The position numbers were made by a program, and so were the translations under genes. From the NCBI RefSeq assembly GCF_022398315.1, contig NZ_JAKEVF010000001.1:977397-1041396 (forward strand): a stretch of 64,000 nt of DNA, given 5' to 3'. This stretch comes from Shewanella sp. Isolate11 (GTDB taxonomy: Bacteria > Pseudomonadota > Gammaproteobacteria > Enterobacterales > Shewanellaceae). Positions 27,587-36,574 of this stretch are shown one piece after another (positions within the stretch are counted from its first letter, which is position 1; every line of letters begins with the position of its first letter). A model generated the notes under the pieces. The model ran no database searches. It was not told the DNA's origin and saw nothing but the letters and a program-made list of their open reading frames with translations.

Positions 27587-28357
27587 TTACTTAGCTTTTT
27601 TAGCCGCTTTTTCGGCTTTGCGCTGCTCTTTGGTGCGCCAGTGACGAGTATTATAAATAAACTCAGGCAGCAATACGGTTAACCAAGCCACCAAACGCCA
27701 GCGCTTGGTGATGTAGGCTTTACGTTTGGCTGATTGCATTGCCTTGACGACTTGTCTGGCGACTACATCAGGAGGAGATAGCCATAGGCGGCTTTGCTGC
27801 ATTGCGGCTTTATCTAGTAGCCCCAGTTGTAGATCGGTAATGGTGATTGGTAATTTGAGACGCTGTGCATGCATGCTCAAACCTTCAAGATAATTGCTCG
27901 CATAGGCTTTAGAGGCATGATAAGCCACACTTGGGCCACCGCGTAGACCTGCAATTGAGTTTACCGCTGCCAGTTGACCATATCCCTGTTCGGTAAATAA
28001 CCTAAATGCCGTATTACAAACCGCACTGAAGCCTTGTACATTGACGGTAATAATGTCGGCTTCGGGTTGCCAGGGTAGGCTTGGGTCATAGCTGTTAAGG
28101 CCGGTATTAACCACAACTAAATGCACGGCTTGCAACTGTTGCCATAATGATTCCAAGGTTGAAATTATCGTCTGTGGCTGATCTATCTGTAAGCCATGCA
28201 CAGTGACTTTAGTGGCTAAGGAGGCGGCAAAATCGGTCAAAGATTCAGGATCTTGTGCGAGTAACACTAGTTCGACATCCTGATCGGCGAGTTGCTTGGC
28301 TATTTCACGACTGAGAAGTGAGCTCGCGCCCACAATAATGGCTGTTGCTTGTGTCAT
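27587..28357 (-). CDS. Short-chain dehydrogenase/reductase (membrane-tail type)
   Basis: An SDR of about 256 residues. IIVGASSLLSREIAKQLA is the cofactor site (GASS variant of TGxxxGxG), VVVNTGLNS corresponds to the NAG motif, and AAVNSIAGLRGGPSVAYHASKAYASNY holds the Ser-Tyr-Lys triad. A hydrophobic stretch near the C-terminus (RWRLVAWLTVLLPEFIY) and a lysine-rich tail suggest membrane association, as in DltE/YdfG-like reductases. The ATG at 28357 is taken as start; a TTG at 28375 has a slightly better ribosome site. Substrate unknown. Confidence 0.8.
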   Translation of the reverse strand: MTQATAIIVGASSLLSREIAKQLADQDVELVLLAQDPESLTDFAASLATKVTVHGLQIDQPQTIISTLESLWQQLQAVHLVVVNTGLNSYDPSLPWQPEADIITVNVQGFSAVCNTAFRLFTEQGYGQLAAVNSIAGLRGGPSVAYHASKAYASNYLEGLSMHAQRLKLPITITDLQLGLLDKAAMQQSRLWLSPPDVVARQVVKAMQSAKRKAYITKRWRLVAWLTVLLPEFIYNTRHWRTKEQRKAEKAAKKAK

Positions 28358-28427
28358 GGAGGTTTTCGATAGCAAATGGTTGACCTATGATAAGAAGATA
28401 ATGGGTGGAGAACAAGATTTATAATAT

Positions 28428-28451
28428 AGACTTGTAGACATCTAGAAGTCT
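28428..28451 (+). promoter_or_regulatory. MetJ operator, three tandem met boxes
   Basis: Three adjoining octamers, AGACTTGT (28428-28435), AGACATCT (28436-28443) and AGAAGTCT (28444-28451), match the met box AGACGTCT at 6, 7 and 7 of 8 positions. A TATAAT-like element lies just upstream near 28419. MetJ with S-adenosylmethionine binds such tandem boxes as a repressor. The operator precedes a YbaY-type lipoprotein gene and then metA, so both are expected to be methionine-repressed. Confidence 0.82.
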
Positions 28452-28475
28452 TTATGTATGATTAGGGAGAAGAGT

Positions 28476-28877
28476 ATGAAACTGTGGTTTAAATTAGCGT
28501 TAACTTCATTAATGGCTTTGGGCTTATTTACTGGGTGTGCCAGTTCAAATAGCAGTGTTGAAATTGTGGGTGAGGTTTGGTTCAAGGAACGTATCGCCTT
28601 ACCTCAAGATGCCGTGTTGACCGTGCAAGTGCAAGATATTTCAAAAATGGATACGGCAGCTGTGATATTGGCTGAAATTGCGCAAACACCGGTTGTTTCG
28701 CCTGCTGCGTTTAAGTTTGTGATCCCCGCAGATCAGTTCCAGAAGGGACATACTTACGCCATTGGTGCCAAGATCCACCATAACGATAAATTACTGTTTA
28801 TTAATACTCAAACCTATCAAGTCGATGTTGGCTCTCCAGAGTCGCTATCGGTGTTAGTTCAACGAGTCGGACGATAA
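28476..28877 (+). CDS. YbaY-family lipoprotein in the MetJ regulon
   Basis: A 133-residue lipoprotein (signal ends GLFTGC) with one YbaY-type beta domain: GEVWFKERIALPQDAVLTVQV, then PAAFKFVIPADQF and YAIGAKIHHNDKLLFIN. It is a paralogue of the protein at 27093. The ATG at 28476 follows AGGGAG, so it is preferred over the in-frame codon at 28458. It lies between a three-box MetJ operator and metA, with 75 bases and no terminator before metA, so the two are probably one transcript. Why an envelope lipoprotein should be controlled by methionine is not known. Confidence 0.82.
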   Translation: MKLWFKLALTSLMALGLFTGCASSNSSVEIVGEVWFKERIALPQDAVLTVQVQDISKMDTAAVILAEIAQTPVVSPAAFKFVIPADQFQKGHTYAIGAKIHHNDKLLFINTQTYQVDVGSPESLSVLVQRVGR

Positions 28878-28952
28878 ATTTAAGGTTATCGCGCCGATTT
28901 AATTGTCATCGCATACCCTTAAAGTATGTGTAACATGTGAAAGAGGCGCGGT

Positions 28953-29903
28953 ATGCCGGTAAAAATTCCTGATAATCTGCCAGCAGCAGAGATCCTCGAA
29001 TCAGAAAATATCTTCGTTATGTCCGAAACTCGGGCTGCGAATCAGGATATCAGACCGATGAAGGTGCTGATCCTCAACCTGATGCCTAATAAAATTGAGA
29101 CAGAAACCCAACTGCTTAGATTACTGGGTAATACGCCGTTACAAGTCGATGTCGATTTATTGCGTATCCACGATAAAGAATCCAAACATACCCCAAGCGA
29201 TCACATGAATAACTTCTATCGTGATTTCGAAGATGTGCGCCATAAAAATTATGATGGTCTTATTATCACGGGGGCGCCACTTGGTCAGATTGAATTTGAA
29301 CAGGTCAGCTACTGGGATCATATTCGTGAGATCATCGATTGGTCGCAAGACCATGTCACCTCGGTATTATTTTTATGCTGGGCGGCGCATGCTGCGCTTT
29401 ATCACCTCTATGGATTACAGCGTAAATTATTGAACAAAAAGCGCTCTGGTGTGTTTTGCCATCAGCGTACTTCCAAGCATTTCCCCTTATTACGCGGGTT
29501 CGATGAGGAGTTCTTTGCGCCCCATTCACGGTTTGCCGAAATGGATGTTGAAGATTTACGCACTCATCCAGAGCTGCAAATTTTGACTGAATCGGATGAA
29601 GCAGGCGCTTATATGGTGCTTAGCCGGAGTAATCGCAATCTGTTTGTAATGGGACATCCTGAATATCAAAAGTCGACCTTAAAGGACGAATATCAACGCG
29701 ATTTAGCCGAAGGGTTAAACCCTGATGTGCCGCTGAACTATTTTCGTCACGATGACCCTGAGCAAGCCCCTGTGGCTCGCTGGCATGGACATGGCAGCTT
29801 ATTGATCAGTAATTGGCTTAACTATTACGTTTACCAGTTAACGCCATATAATCTTGAAGATATGGCGGGGATCACGCCTTGGGAAAGCTCGAGTAAAGAG
29901 TAA
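28953..29903 (+). CDS. metA: Homoserine O-succinyltransferase
   Basis: A 316-residue cytoplasmic enzyme that acylates homoserine, the first committed step of methionine synthesis. [20 protein letters not shown] and [18 protein letters not shown] are the family start, [14 protein letters not shown] carries the catalytic cysteine, and [15 protein letters not shown] carries the catalytic His and Glu. Succinyl versus acetyl specificity cannot be read with certainty; gammaproteobacterial MetA normally uses succinyl-CoA. The ribosome site is AGAGG. The MetJ operator upstream of the preceding gene supports methionine repression. Confidence 0.95.
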   Translation: MPVKIPDNLPAAEILESENIFVMSETRAANQDIRPMKVLILNLMPNKIETETQLLRLLGNTPLQVDVDLLRIHDKESKHTPSDHMNNFYRDFEDVRHKNYDGLIITGAPLGQIEFEQVSYWDHIREIIDWSQDHVTSVLFLCWAAHAALYHLYGLQRKLLNKKRSGVFCHQRTSKHFPLLRGFDEEFFAPHSRFAEMDVEDLRTHPELQILTESDEAGAYMVLSRSNRNLFVMGHPEYQKSTLKDEYQRDLAEGLNPDVPLNYFRHDDPEQAPVARWHGHGSLLISNWLNYYVYQLTPYNLEDMAGITPWESSSKE

Positions 29904-29966
29904 TATCAATCGGTATAATAGCCTATTAGCTAAAAACCGTTAAAAAGTCCTGCGTTAAGGAAAGAG

Positions 29967-30494
29967 ATGACCAGCTGCATTATTGATACTCCAAGACTAA
30001 TGATGCGCGAGTTCACCCTCGATGATGCCGCTGCTGTATTGCGTTTTGCCACCGACCCGCAAGTCAATCGATATACTGGGGACAGCGGCCGTATAGCAAG
30101 TATTGAAGATGCGCGCCAGCTTATTGAAACCGCGTGGCTCAGTGCTTATCGTCAACATGGTTTTGCCCGCTATGCACTGATCTGCAAACAAGATAGTCAA
30201 CTGATAGGCTTTTGCGGCATCAAGGTTGAGCCACTGTTGAACCGTGGCGCGGGGGGGATCGACATAGGTTATCGTATGCTGCCTGACTATTGGGGGCGCG
30301 GTTACGCGACCGAGGCGGTGAAGGCCTGTATTGATTATGCCCACCAACATTTGGGGATAAGCAAGATTGAGGCTGAGGTGTTGCTGGATAATATAGCGTC
30401 TCAACGTGTGCTTGAAAAAGCGGGCATGACCCTAATGGAAAGCTATAGCTTTGAGGGCGAGCAGATCAAACGCTATCAGATTGAATTTGATTAA
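29967..30494 (+). CDS. GNAT-family N-acetyltransferase (RimJ/RimL-like)
   Basis: A 175-residue acetyltransferase. It starts IDTPRLMMREFTLDDAAAVL like ribosomal-protein alanine acetyltransferases, and the acetyl-CoA-binding motif is GYRMLPDYWGRGYATEAVKAC near residues 100-120. NIASQRVLEKAGM is the usual C-terminal motif. The acceptor is unknown; small-molecule or protein N-termini are both possible. The ATG follows AAGGAAAGAG. Confidence 0.85.
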   Translation: MTSCIIDTPRLMMREFTLDDAAAVLRFATDPQVNRYTGDSGRIASIEDARQLIETAWLSAYRQHGFARYALICKQDSQLIGFCGIKVEPLLNRGAGGIDIGYRMLPDYWGRGYATEAVKACIDYAHQHLGISKIEAEVLLDNIASQRVLEKAGMTLMESYSFEGEQIKRYQIEFD

Positions 30495-30545
30495 GTCCGC
30501 TTTCGATCGACTTTAACCTAGCTTATTTGACTCAACCTATTTCAG

Positions 30546-31409
30546 TCAGCTTATTTCATTTAACTTAGCTAGTTGAGGCTGCAATTCCTCTGGCAAGGAT
30601 ATGTGTATTTTCTCAGAAGTTAACGGGCAAATAAAATCTAGGAAACAGGCGGTTAACTGTAGGTTAGGATCGCCTAGTTGTGCGTTACCATGTTGCCTGT
30701 CACCAATCACCGCAAAGCCTATGCTGGCCATGTGGATGCGGATCTGATGTTTACGTCCACTGTCTATCTTTACCTGTACCAGCGAGCGATTGTGCTCGGC
30801 ATCATATTCCACTAAATAGGCATGGGAACAAGCGGGTTTACCATCGACCTCGCTATTGATGGTTTGCATCTGCGCGGGAAACTCTCCGTTCACGATCACT
30901 CGATATTGTTTATCCAGTTGGCGCAGTTCAAATAGCGCAGCCAGTTTCGCAGTCACTTTTTTAGTGTGACCTATGATAATAAGCCCGGTAGCGGCTTTAT
31001 CGAGTCGATGCACAATAAACGCCGGACGCTGCGGCGTTAGATGGGTTTCAACGAAGCGATTAATCGTGGTGTGATCGCTCCATTTTGAGCCTTGGCATAA
31101 CATACCATAGGGCTTATACCAGATGCTGTAATCGCCTTTGTCTAACAGTAATTGGGCATCATCAACGCTTTGGGTCAGAACCTCAGCATTATAATAAAAA
31201 TATAATTTATCGCCGGGTTGTAGCGGCTTCTTTGCGCGTCGTAATCTTTGCGTATATTTCCCTCGACTGAGCCATACAGCGCCTTTCGCCATCGCCTGCT
31301 TTACCGCTTGTTTAGATAACTGACTTTCTGCGGCCAAGAGTGCACATGCATCTTCACCCGCTTGAGTAATGCAGACTTGATATTGGCTCGGACTCGGAGG
31401 CTGACTCAT
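30546..31409 (-). CDS. RluA-family RNA pseudouridine synthase
   Basis: A 287-residue cytoplasmic enzyme that isomerises uridine in RNA. The catalytic aspartate lies in FIVHRLDKAATGLIII near residue 135, and SGRKHQIRIHMASIG is the second family motif. The N-terminal region looks like an S4-type fold, degenerate (LSKQAVKQAMAKGAVWLSRG). The RNA target cannot be named from sequence. Confidence 0.88.
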   Translation of the reverse strand: MSQPPSPSQYQVCITQAGEDACALLAAESQLSKQAVKQAMAKGAVWLSRGKYTQRLRRAKKPLQPGDKLYFYYNAEVLTQSVDDAQLLLDKGDYSIWYKPYGMLCQGSKWSDHTTINRFVETHLTPQRPAFIVHRLDKAATGLIIIGHTKKVTAKLAALFELRQLDKQYRVIVNGEFPAQMQTINSEVDGKPACSHAYLVEYDAEHNRSLVQVKIDSGRKHQIRIHMASIGFAVIGDRQHGNAQLGDPNLQLTACFLDFICPLTSEKIHISLPEELQPQLAKLNEIS

Positions 31410-31570
31410 GGTAAAAATAGTGCTTTAGTTAAGGTAATGGCGGCAAGTTTACACTATTTTGCTGTTACTGTGGCGCAATCCCTTGCAAGCATCAACTTGG
31501 GCTAATGCCATAGTACGGTTTTAATGCAAATCGACTTGTTCTTACTCCCAGAGCGACTTAAGGTTAGTAG

Positions 31571-31586
31571 TAATACCAATCAGTAT
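31571..31586. repeat. Dispersed intergenic motif TAATACCAATCAGTAT
   Basis: The first 14 bases recur exactly on the other strand at 47056-47069 and near-exactly (14 of 16) at 29901-29916. All three are in intergenic DNA, so the word may be a short dispersed repeat. Confidence 0.5.
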
Positions 31587-31634
31587 CATAATTCCTTGCT
31601 ACCAATATCTGGCTAAGGCGTAAAGAGGCGAAAT

Positions 31635-33386
31635 ATGGACACCCATTTACAGGCAAAGATTAAACATTGGCTCGACCTCGACGGCGATGAAAGCAGCCGC
31701 AACGAGATACAAAGGTTAGTCGACAACGGCGAGCATGCTGAACTTGCGGCGCGATTCAGTGGCCGCTTGATGTTTGGTACCGCAGGGATCCGTGGCGTGG
31801 TCGGCGCCGGCCCAATGCGAATGAATCCGTTGGTAGTGCAGCAAACTTCAAAAGGGGTTGCTGAATATCTAAAGGCGCAATTTAAAGATGCCGCCAGTCG
31901 CGGAGTCGTGATTGGTTACGATGGTCGTCATGACTCGAAGCGATTTGCTCATGATGCTGCCAGCGTTCTAGCGGCTAGTGGTATTAAGGTGTTTTTGACT
32001 GACAAAGTCGCACCCACCCCGTTAGTGGCGTTTGGTGTTTTACATCTTGGTGCTGCGGCTGGCATTGTGGTGACCGCAAGTCATAACCCGCCGCAATACA
32101 ATGGCTATAAGGTTTATTGGGGTAATGGCGCGCAGATTATTCCTCCTCATGACAGCGGAATCGCGGCACGTATCGAGCAGGCAGCAACTCAAGCTGTGAC
32201 GCTAATGGATCATGATGAAGCAAGCGCGGCAGGCTTGTTAACTCTACTTGGCGATGAGTTTTATCAAGCCTATCGTCAGGGGATCCAACAGGCTGAAGCG
32301 TTGCAAAATCATCAAAATCCTCAGCAGGTGAGTCTGGCTTATACCGCGATGCATGGCGTTGGTGCCGAAATGGCTGAAACAGTATTAAAAGATGCTGGGT
32401 TTTCCCAAGTTTTTTCTGTGGCAGCGCAGCGTGAGCCAGATGGTGATTTCCCAACGGTGAACTTTCCAAATCCCGAAGAGGCGGGAGCCATGGACTTGGT
32501 TATGCAAGAGGCTCATAAACAGAGTGCGATGTTGGCTTGTGCTAATGATCCCGATGCTGATCGCTTTGCTGTTGCAGTCAGAAAGCCCGATGCCACTGCC
32601 GATATGGCAGCGGTAGATGCCTATCAGATGCTTACTGGCGATCAAGTTGGTGTGCTGTTCGGTCATTATCTATTGAGTCATGCCAGTAAAGATCAAGGCT
32701 TAACCTGCTGTACTATCGTGTCATCCAGTCTATTGTCTAAAATAGCCGAATCGATGGGCGCCGTATGTGAAACCACATTAACCGGATTTAAGTGGCTGAC
32801 AAATGTGGGCATGGCTAAGCAAACTGACACCCATCGCTTTTTGTTTGCCTATGAAGAGGCGCTGGGTTACACCATTGGTACACTGGTGTGGGATAAAGAT
32901 GGCTTGTCGGCGCTGCTCGCTTTTGCCCAGTTAACGGCGGAGCTGACAGCTAAAGGGCAAACCCTATGGGACCGACTCGAAGCTATTTATCGTCAGTATG
33001 GCTTCTATCTTAACCAACAGGTGAGTATCGCGCTGACAGGGGATGCCAACAGACCAACCATAGGTGAGCAGCTCAGAGCCGATGTGCCTAAGCAGATTGC
33101 CGGACTAGCAGTATTATCAATCGACGATATCAGTGTCGGTAAACGTTATTTTAGCGATGGTAAGGTTGACGCCATCGACTTGCCTAGCAGTGATGTGTTG
33201 ATTTATCGGCTCGAGGGCGGGGCGAGGGTGATAGTCAGACCATCCGGTACCGAGCCTAAGGTGAAGTGTTATTACGAAGTGGTTGAGGCCTTTGCTGAAC
33301 AGGAAACCTTAGCTGACGTGCAAGCTAAAGCAGCCAAGTCTATGGCTAAGCTGATTGAGTTACATCAGCAATCCTTACCCAAGTAA
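31635..33386 (+). CDS. Phosphohexomutase (PGM2-like phosphoglucomutase/phosphomannomutase)
   Basis: A 583-residue alpha-D-phosphohexomutase. The phosphoserine loop is TASHNPPQYNGYK near residue 150, the Mg2+ loop DPDADRF near 307, the sugar loop YEEALGY, and the phosphate-binding loop RPSGTEPKVKCYYE near 535. MFGTAGIRGVVGAGP is the N-terminal signature of the PGM2-like subgroup. It interconverts hexose or pentose 1- and 6- (or 5-) phosphates; the exact sugar is not fixed by sequence. AGAGG precedes the ATG. Confidence 0.9.
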   Translation: MDTHLQAKIKHWLDLDGDESSRNEIQRLVDNGEHAELAARFSGRLMFGTAGIRGVVGAGPMRMNPLVVQQTSKGVAEYLKAQFKDAASRGVVIGYDGRHDSKRFAHDAASVLAASGIKVFLTDKVAPTPLVAFGVLHLGAAAGIVVTASHNPPQYNGYKVYWGNGAQIIPPHDSGIAARIEQAATQAVTLMDHDEASAAGLLTLLGDEFYQAYRQGIQQAEALQNHQNPQQVSLAYTAMHGVGAEMAETVLKDAGFSQVFSVAAQREPDGDFPTVNFPNPEEAGAMDLVMQEAHKQSAMLACANDPDADRFAVAVRKPDATADMAAVDAYQMLTGDQVGVLFGHYLLSHASKDQGLTCCTIVSSSLLSKIAESMGAVCETTLTGFKWLTNVGMAKQTDTHRFLFAYEEALGYTIGTLVWDKDGLSALLAFAQLTAELTAKGQTLWDRLEAIYRQYGFYLNQQVSIALTGDANRPTIGEQLRADVPKQIAGLAVLSIDDISVGKRYFSDGKVDAIDLPSSDVLIYRLEGGARVIVRPSGTEPKVKCYYEVVEAFAEQETLADVQAKAAKSMAKLIELHQQSLPK

Positions 33387-33404
33387 AAATTAATTAGAGC
33401 CCAT

Positions 33405-33433
33405 AAAAAACGCCTCAACATTGAGGCGTTTTT
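33405..33433. terminator. Bidirectional intrinsic terminator
   Basis: CGCCTCAA (33411-33418) pairs with TTGAGGCG (33421-33428), flanked by A6 and T6. It lies between convergent genes. Confidence 0.92.
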
Positions 33434-33449
33434 TATGATCGGACAGATT

Positions 33450-35093
33450 TTATGAAAGCGCTAATAGCTCGGGTAGGAAATGCTCGTCCTGCTGTGCAAT
33501 CTCTCGCTGTTCGGCCAATACCTGTTGCAGGATATCATTGCCTGTTAGCGGGTTGGCTAACACGACCCTGAACACCACAGCAGTCAGATCCAGGTTGTTT
33601 TCTGGGATGATCTTGGTGCGTGACACGAAGGACTTTCCTTGTTCACGTTGGCGCTTTTGAATGAACTTAGTTAAACCGTCGAGCAGAGCATTGATCTGTT
33701 TAAGCTTGTTTAAGTCTTGCTGCTTTGCGGCTTGTGCCAATAATGTCTGCACTTGGCTTGGCACGTAACGATAGGTCAGCAAACACAGCTCGGGGCGTGA
33801 AACTAACTGAAAATCATCTTGTTGCTCAATCATTTCTGCGAAATAGCGGGCCTTTTCCAGGCTGTTGTTAATTAAGATCTCATAGCCATCACGGCCAATT
33901 ACCTGTAAGCAAGCATGGACTAACATCGCCATTCCGGGGCGAGAACCTTCTAAGGTTTGGCTGCCTAAGTCTTTAGAACCTTTACGTAAAATATATTCGG
34001 CGTGATGCTTAATGGCATCGGCAAATTGTGGGTCTTTAAATAGCACCATGCCCGCGCCCATAGGCACATACATCTGTTTGTGCGCATCGATGGTCACAGA
34101 ATCGGCGCGTTCTATGCCGCTCAGCAGGTGACGATATTTGCGCGATAATAGGCTGGCACCGCCCCACGCAGCATCCACATGGAAATGACAATCTAGTTCC
34201 TCTGCGAGGCAAGCAAGCTCGTTAAGGGGATCGATATTACCCGTCTCGGTAGTACCGGCGACACCAACAATGGCCATCACCTTAATGTTTCGCTGACTAA
34301 GCGCTTCGGCAGTGGCACGCATCTTAGCGACATCGACTTTATTGTCTTTAGCACAAGGCACCTGGATGATATTGTCGCGGCCAATGCCGAGTAAATCTGC
34401 GGTTTTACCTAAAGAGTAATGGCCACGGGTCGACACTAAAATGGCGAGATCGTCATAGCCGTAGTAGCGTAATGCAGAGATTAATCCGGCTTGTGCCACG
34501 CCTTTAAAATCGTCTGTCGGCTTGAGTAGTCGATTACGGGCTATCCATAATGCAGTGATGTTCGCGACCGTTCCGCCTGAGCTGAAAGCCCCTAACGAAT
34601 GGTTGGCACTGTGCATCCAATCTTGATAGAAAGTCTCATCTTGGTCGTAGACTAGATGGTGCATCATGCCAAGCACTTGGCGTTCTAAAGGCGTAAATGC
34701 CTTAGAGGTTTCTATTTTGACTAGGTTTTGATTTAACCCCACCATCATCTTCGACAGCGGTAACACAAAATAGGGCAGTGCTGAGGTCATGTGACCGATA
34801 AAACTTGGCGCAGAGGTGTGTACGCTGTGAGCGACCAAGGTTTGCATCATCTGCTCTGCATAGTCAGAAACGAAGCTAGGTGAGGCCGGTATTTGGTGAG
34901 TTTGGAAATCTTTTTCGATTTCAGAAAGCGGTTTTTCTACCGCAACGATGCTCTCTTTCAAAAATCCCATCAAGTTCTGTGACAGGTTTTTCTCAATCTG
35001 ACTAAGGGTAGAGCTTGGTGCTTCCGGTAGCGTGAAAATACGCAATAACGCATCTTCTGAAGCCGTCGCTTTTCGTATCTGTTTAGATGTCAT
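33450..35093 (-). CDS. panP: Pyridoxal-dependent aspartate 1-decarboxylase
   Basis: A 547-residue group II PLP decarboxylase. The PLP lysine is in TIDAHKQMYVPMGAGM near residue 334, with FHVDAAWGGASLLS upstream (Asp contacting the pyridine ring) and FSSGGTVANITALW near the N-terminal third. The start region TSKQIRKATASEDALLRIFT and the length fit PanP of Vibrio and Shewanella, which makes beta-alanine for pantothenate in genomes lacking the pyruvoyl enzyme PanD. A glutamate or tyrosine decarboxylase role cannot be excluded by sequence alone. The ATG at 35093 is chosen from this family start; a longer reading to 35138 has no ribosome site. Confidence 0.85.
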   Translation of the reverse strand: MTSKQIRKATASEDALLRIFTLPEAPSSTLSQIEKNLSQNLMGFLKESIVAVEKPLSEIEKDFQTHQIPASPSFVSDYAEQMMQTLVAHSVHTSAPSFIGHMTSALPYFVLPLSKMMVGLNQNLVKIETSKAFTPLERQVLGMMHHLVYDQDETFYQDWMHSANHSLGAFSSGGTVANITALWIARNRLLKPTDDFKGVAQAGLISALRYYGYDDLAILVSTRGHYSLGKTADLLGIGRDNIIQVPCAKDNKVDVAKMRATAEALSQRNIKVMAIVGVAGTTETGNIDPLNELACLAEELDCHFHVDAAWGGASLLSRKYRHLLSGIERADSVTIDAHKQMYVPMGAGMVLFKDPQFADAIKHHAEYILRKGSKDLGSQTLEGSRPGMAMLVHACLQVIGRDGYEILINNSLEKARYFAEMIEQQDDFQLVSRPELCLLTYRYVPSQVQTLLAQAAKQQDLNKLKQINALLDGLTKFIQKRQREQGKSFVSRTKIIPENNLDLTAVVFRVVLANPLTGNDILQQVLAEQREIAQQDEHFLPELLALS

Positions 35094-35343
35094 CGAGGTG
35101 CATCGCTTAACCTGTGACGCACATGCAATGTGCAGCATGTGGTCGAAAAAAAGGAGCTAACTTTACTGTAAGCTTTATACCGCATCAAGAGGAAAAGTGA
35201 AATGGCCGTTTTGTAGCAATATCTTAGATATTTCGCATTAAAGCCTGAGAAAGTAAACGCCGAGTACAGTTTCTGTCTCGGCGTATTGGGTTTGATGTAC
35301 TCAAATAAGTATCAGCGGTTAAACAGATACTTAGACTGGTAGA

Positions 35344-36498
35344 TTAACGGTTGGTGTTGTATAAGGCGGCGATATTCACCGCAGTACTCAACAGGTTATG
35401 TTGAGCACTGGACAGCACCTGTTGTAATTCCATTGCCCTTGGGGTGACAGAGAAAATAGCATTAAAGCCATGTTGCAATAATATGTTGGCATCTTCACTG
35501 ACACAACCGGCGATAGCGATAACGGGAACGCCAAATTGTTTGGCGGCATTGGCCACGCCCATTGGGGTTTTTCCCATTAAGGTTTGGCTGTCGAGTCGGC
35601 CTTCACCGGTGATCACCAAATCGGCATCAACAAGATGGCTTGCAAGGTCAACGGTTTCCATCACGATATCTATCCCTGGGCGTAATTGGGCGTTGAGGTA
35701 GGCTAGTACCGCATAACCCATTCCGCCTGCTGCGCCAGCGCCAGCTATATTTCGGCACTCTCTTATTCCTGCGGCGACGGTTTTGTCGGCAAAATGATTT
35801 AAGGCTTGGTCAAGCTGCGTCACCATGGCGTCAGAGGCCCCTTTTTGTGGGCCAAAAATAGCTGATGCGCCTTGCTCACCACAAAGTGGGTTATTAACGT
35901 CACAAGCCACTTCGATATGACAACTCGCGAGTTTAGGGTGGAGCTTGCTGATGTTGATGCTGTCGATATTGGCAAGCGCTGCGCCACCAACGGCAATTTC
36001 ATTGCCCTTAATATCGAGAAATTGTGCCCCTAAAGCCTGTAGCATTCCCACGCCGCCATCGTTGGTAGCACTGCCGCCTAAACCAATAATGATATGGTTG
36101 ATGTCAGCATCGAGCGCATCGGCAATCAGCTCGCCGGTGCCGAAGCTGGTGGTCATTAAGGGATTACGAGCACCACTGGCGACATGATGTAAACCTGAGG
36201 CTGAGGCCATTTCGATAATCGCCGTTTTTTCATTACTCTGTTGTGAATGGGTAAGACCTAAAATGCCATAGTGGGCCTTTACTTTAGTGCCTAATGGTCC
36301 GGTGACCGCTAGGTTGACTAAATGCCCCCCGGTAGCATCAATCATAGACTGTACTGTGCCTTCACCGCCGTCGGCCACTGGGACTTTGACGTAGTTGGCC
36401 TTGGGTAGAACTTGACGAAATCCCTGTTCGATGACGGTGGCTACCTCCATGGCGCTCAAGCTTTCTTTGTATGAATCGGGCGCAATGACGATTTTCAT
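35344..36498 (-). CDS. garK: Glycerate 2-kinase, GarK/GlxK family
   Basis: A 384-residue cytoplasmic kinase that phosphorylates D-glycerate. IAPDSYKESLSAMEVA is the family start, DGGEGTVQSM and GLGGSATNDGGVGMLQALGA are the glycine-rich loops, and ITGEGRLDSQTLMGK is the C-terminal motif. It is 76 bases downstream of the GntP-type permease and in the same direction, so uptake and phosphorylation of glycerate are one operon. AGGA precedes the ATG. Confidence 0.92.
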   Translation of the reverse strand: MKIVIAPDSYKESLSAMEVATVIEQGFRQVLPKANYVKVPVADGGEGTVQSMIDATGGHLVNLAVTGPLGTKVKAHYGILGLTHSQQSNEKTAIIEMASASGLHHVASGARNPLMTTSFGTGELIADALDADINHIIIGLGGSATNDGGVGMLQALGAQFLDIKGNEIAVGGAALANIDSINISKLHPKLASCHIEVACDVNNPLCGEQGASAIFGPQKGASDAMVTQLDQALNHFADKTVAAGIRECRNIAGAGAAGGMGYAVLAYLNAQLRPGIDIVMETVDLASHLVDADLVITGEGRLDSQTLMGKTPMGVANAAKQFGVPVIAIAGCVSEDANILLQHGFNAIFSVTPRAMELQQVLSSAQHNLLSTAVNIAALYNTNR

Positions 36499-36574
36499 TA
36501 ATATTTCCTGTCAGTGAGGGAGTAAAAGGGATATCAGCCATGATGCTTTTCGCATCATGGCTGTGAGTTGAGGT

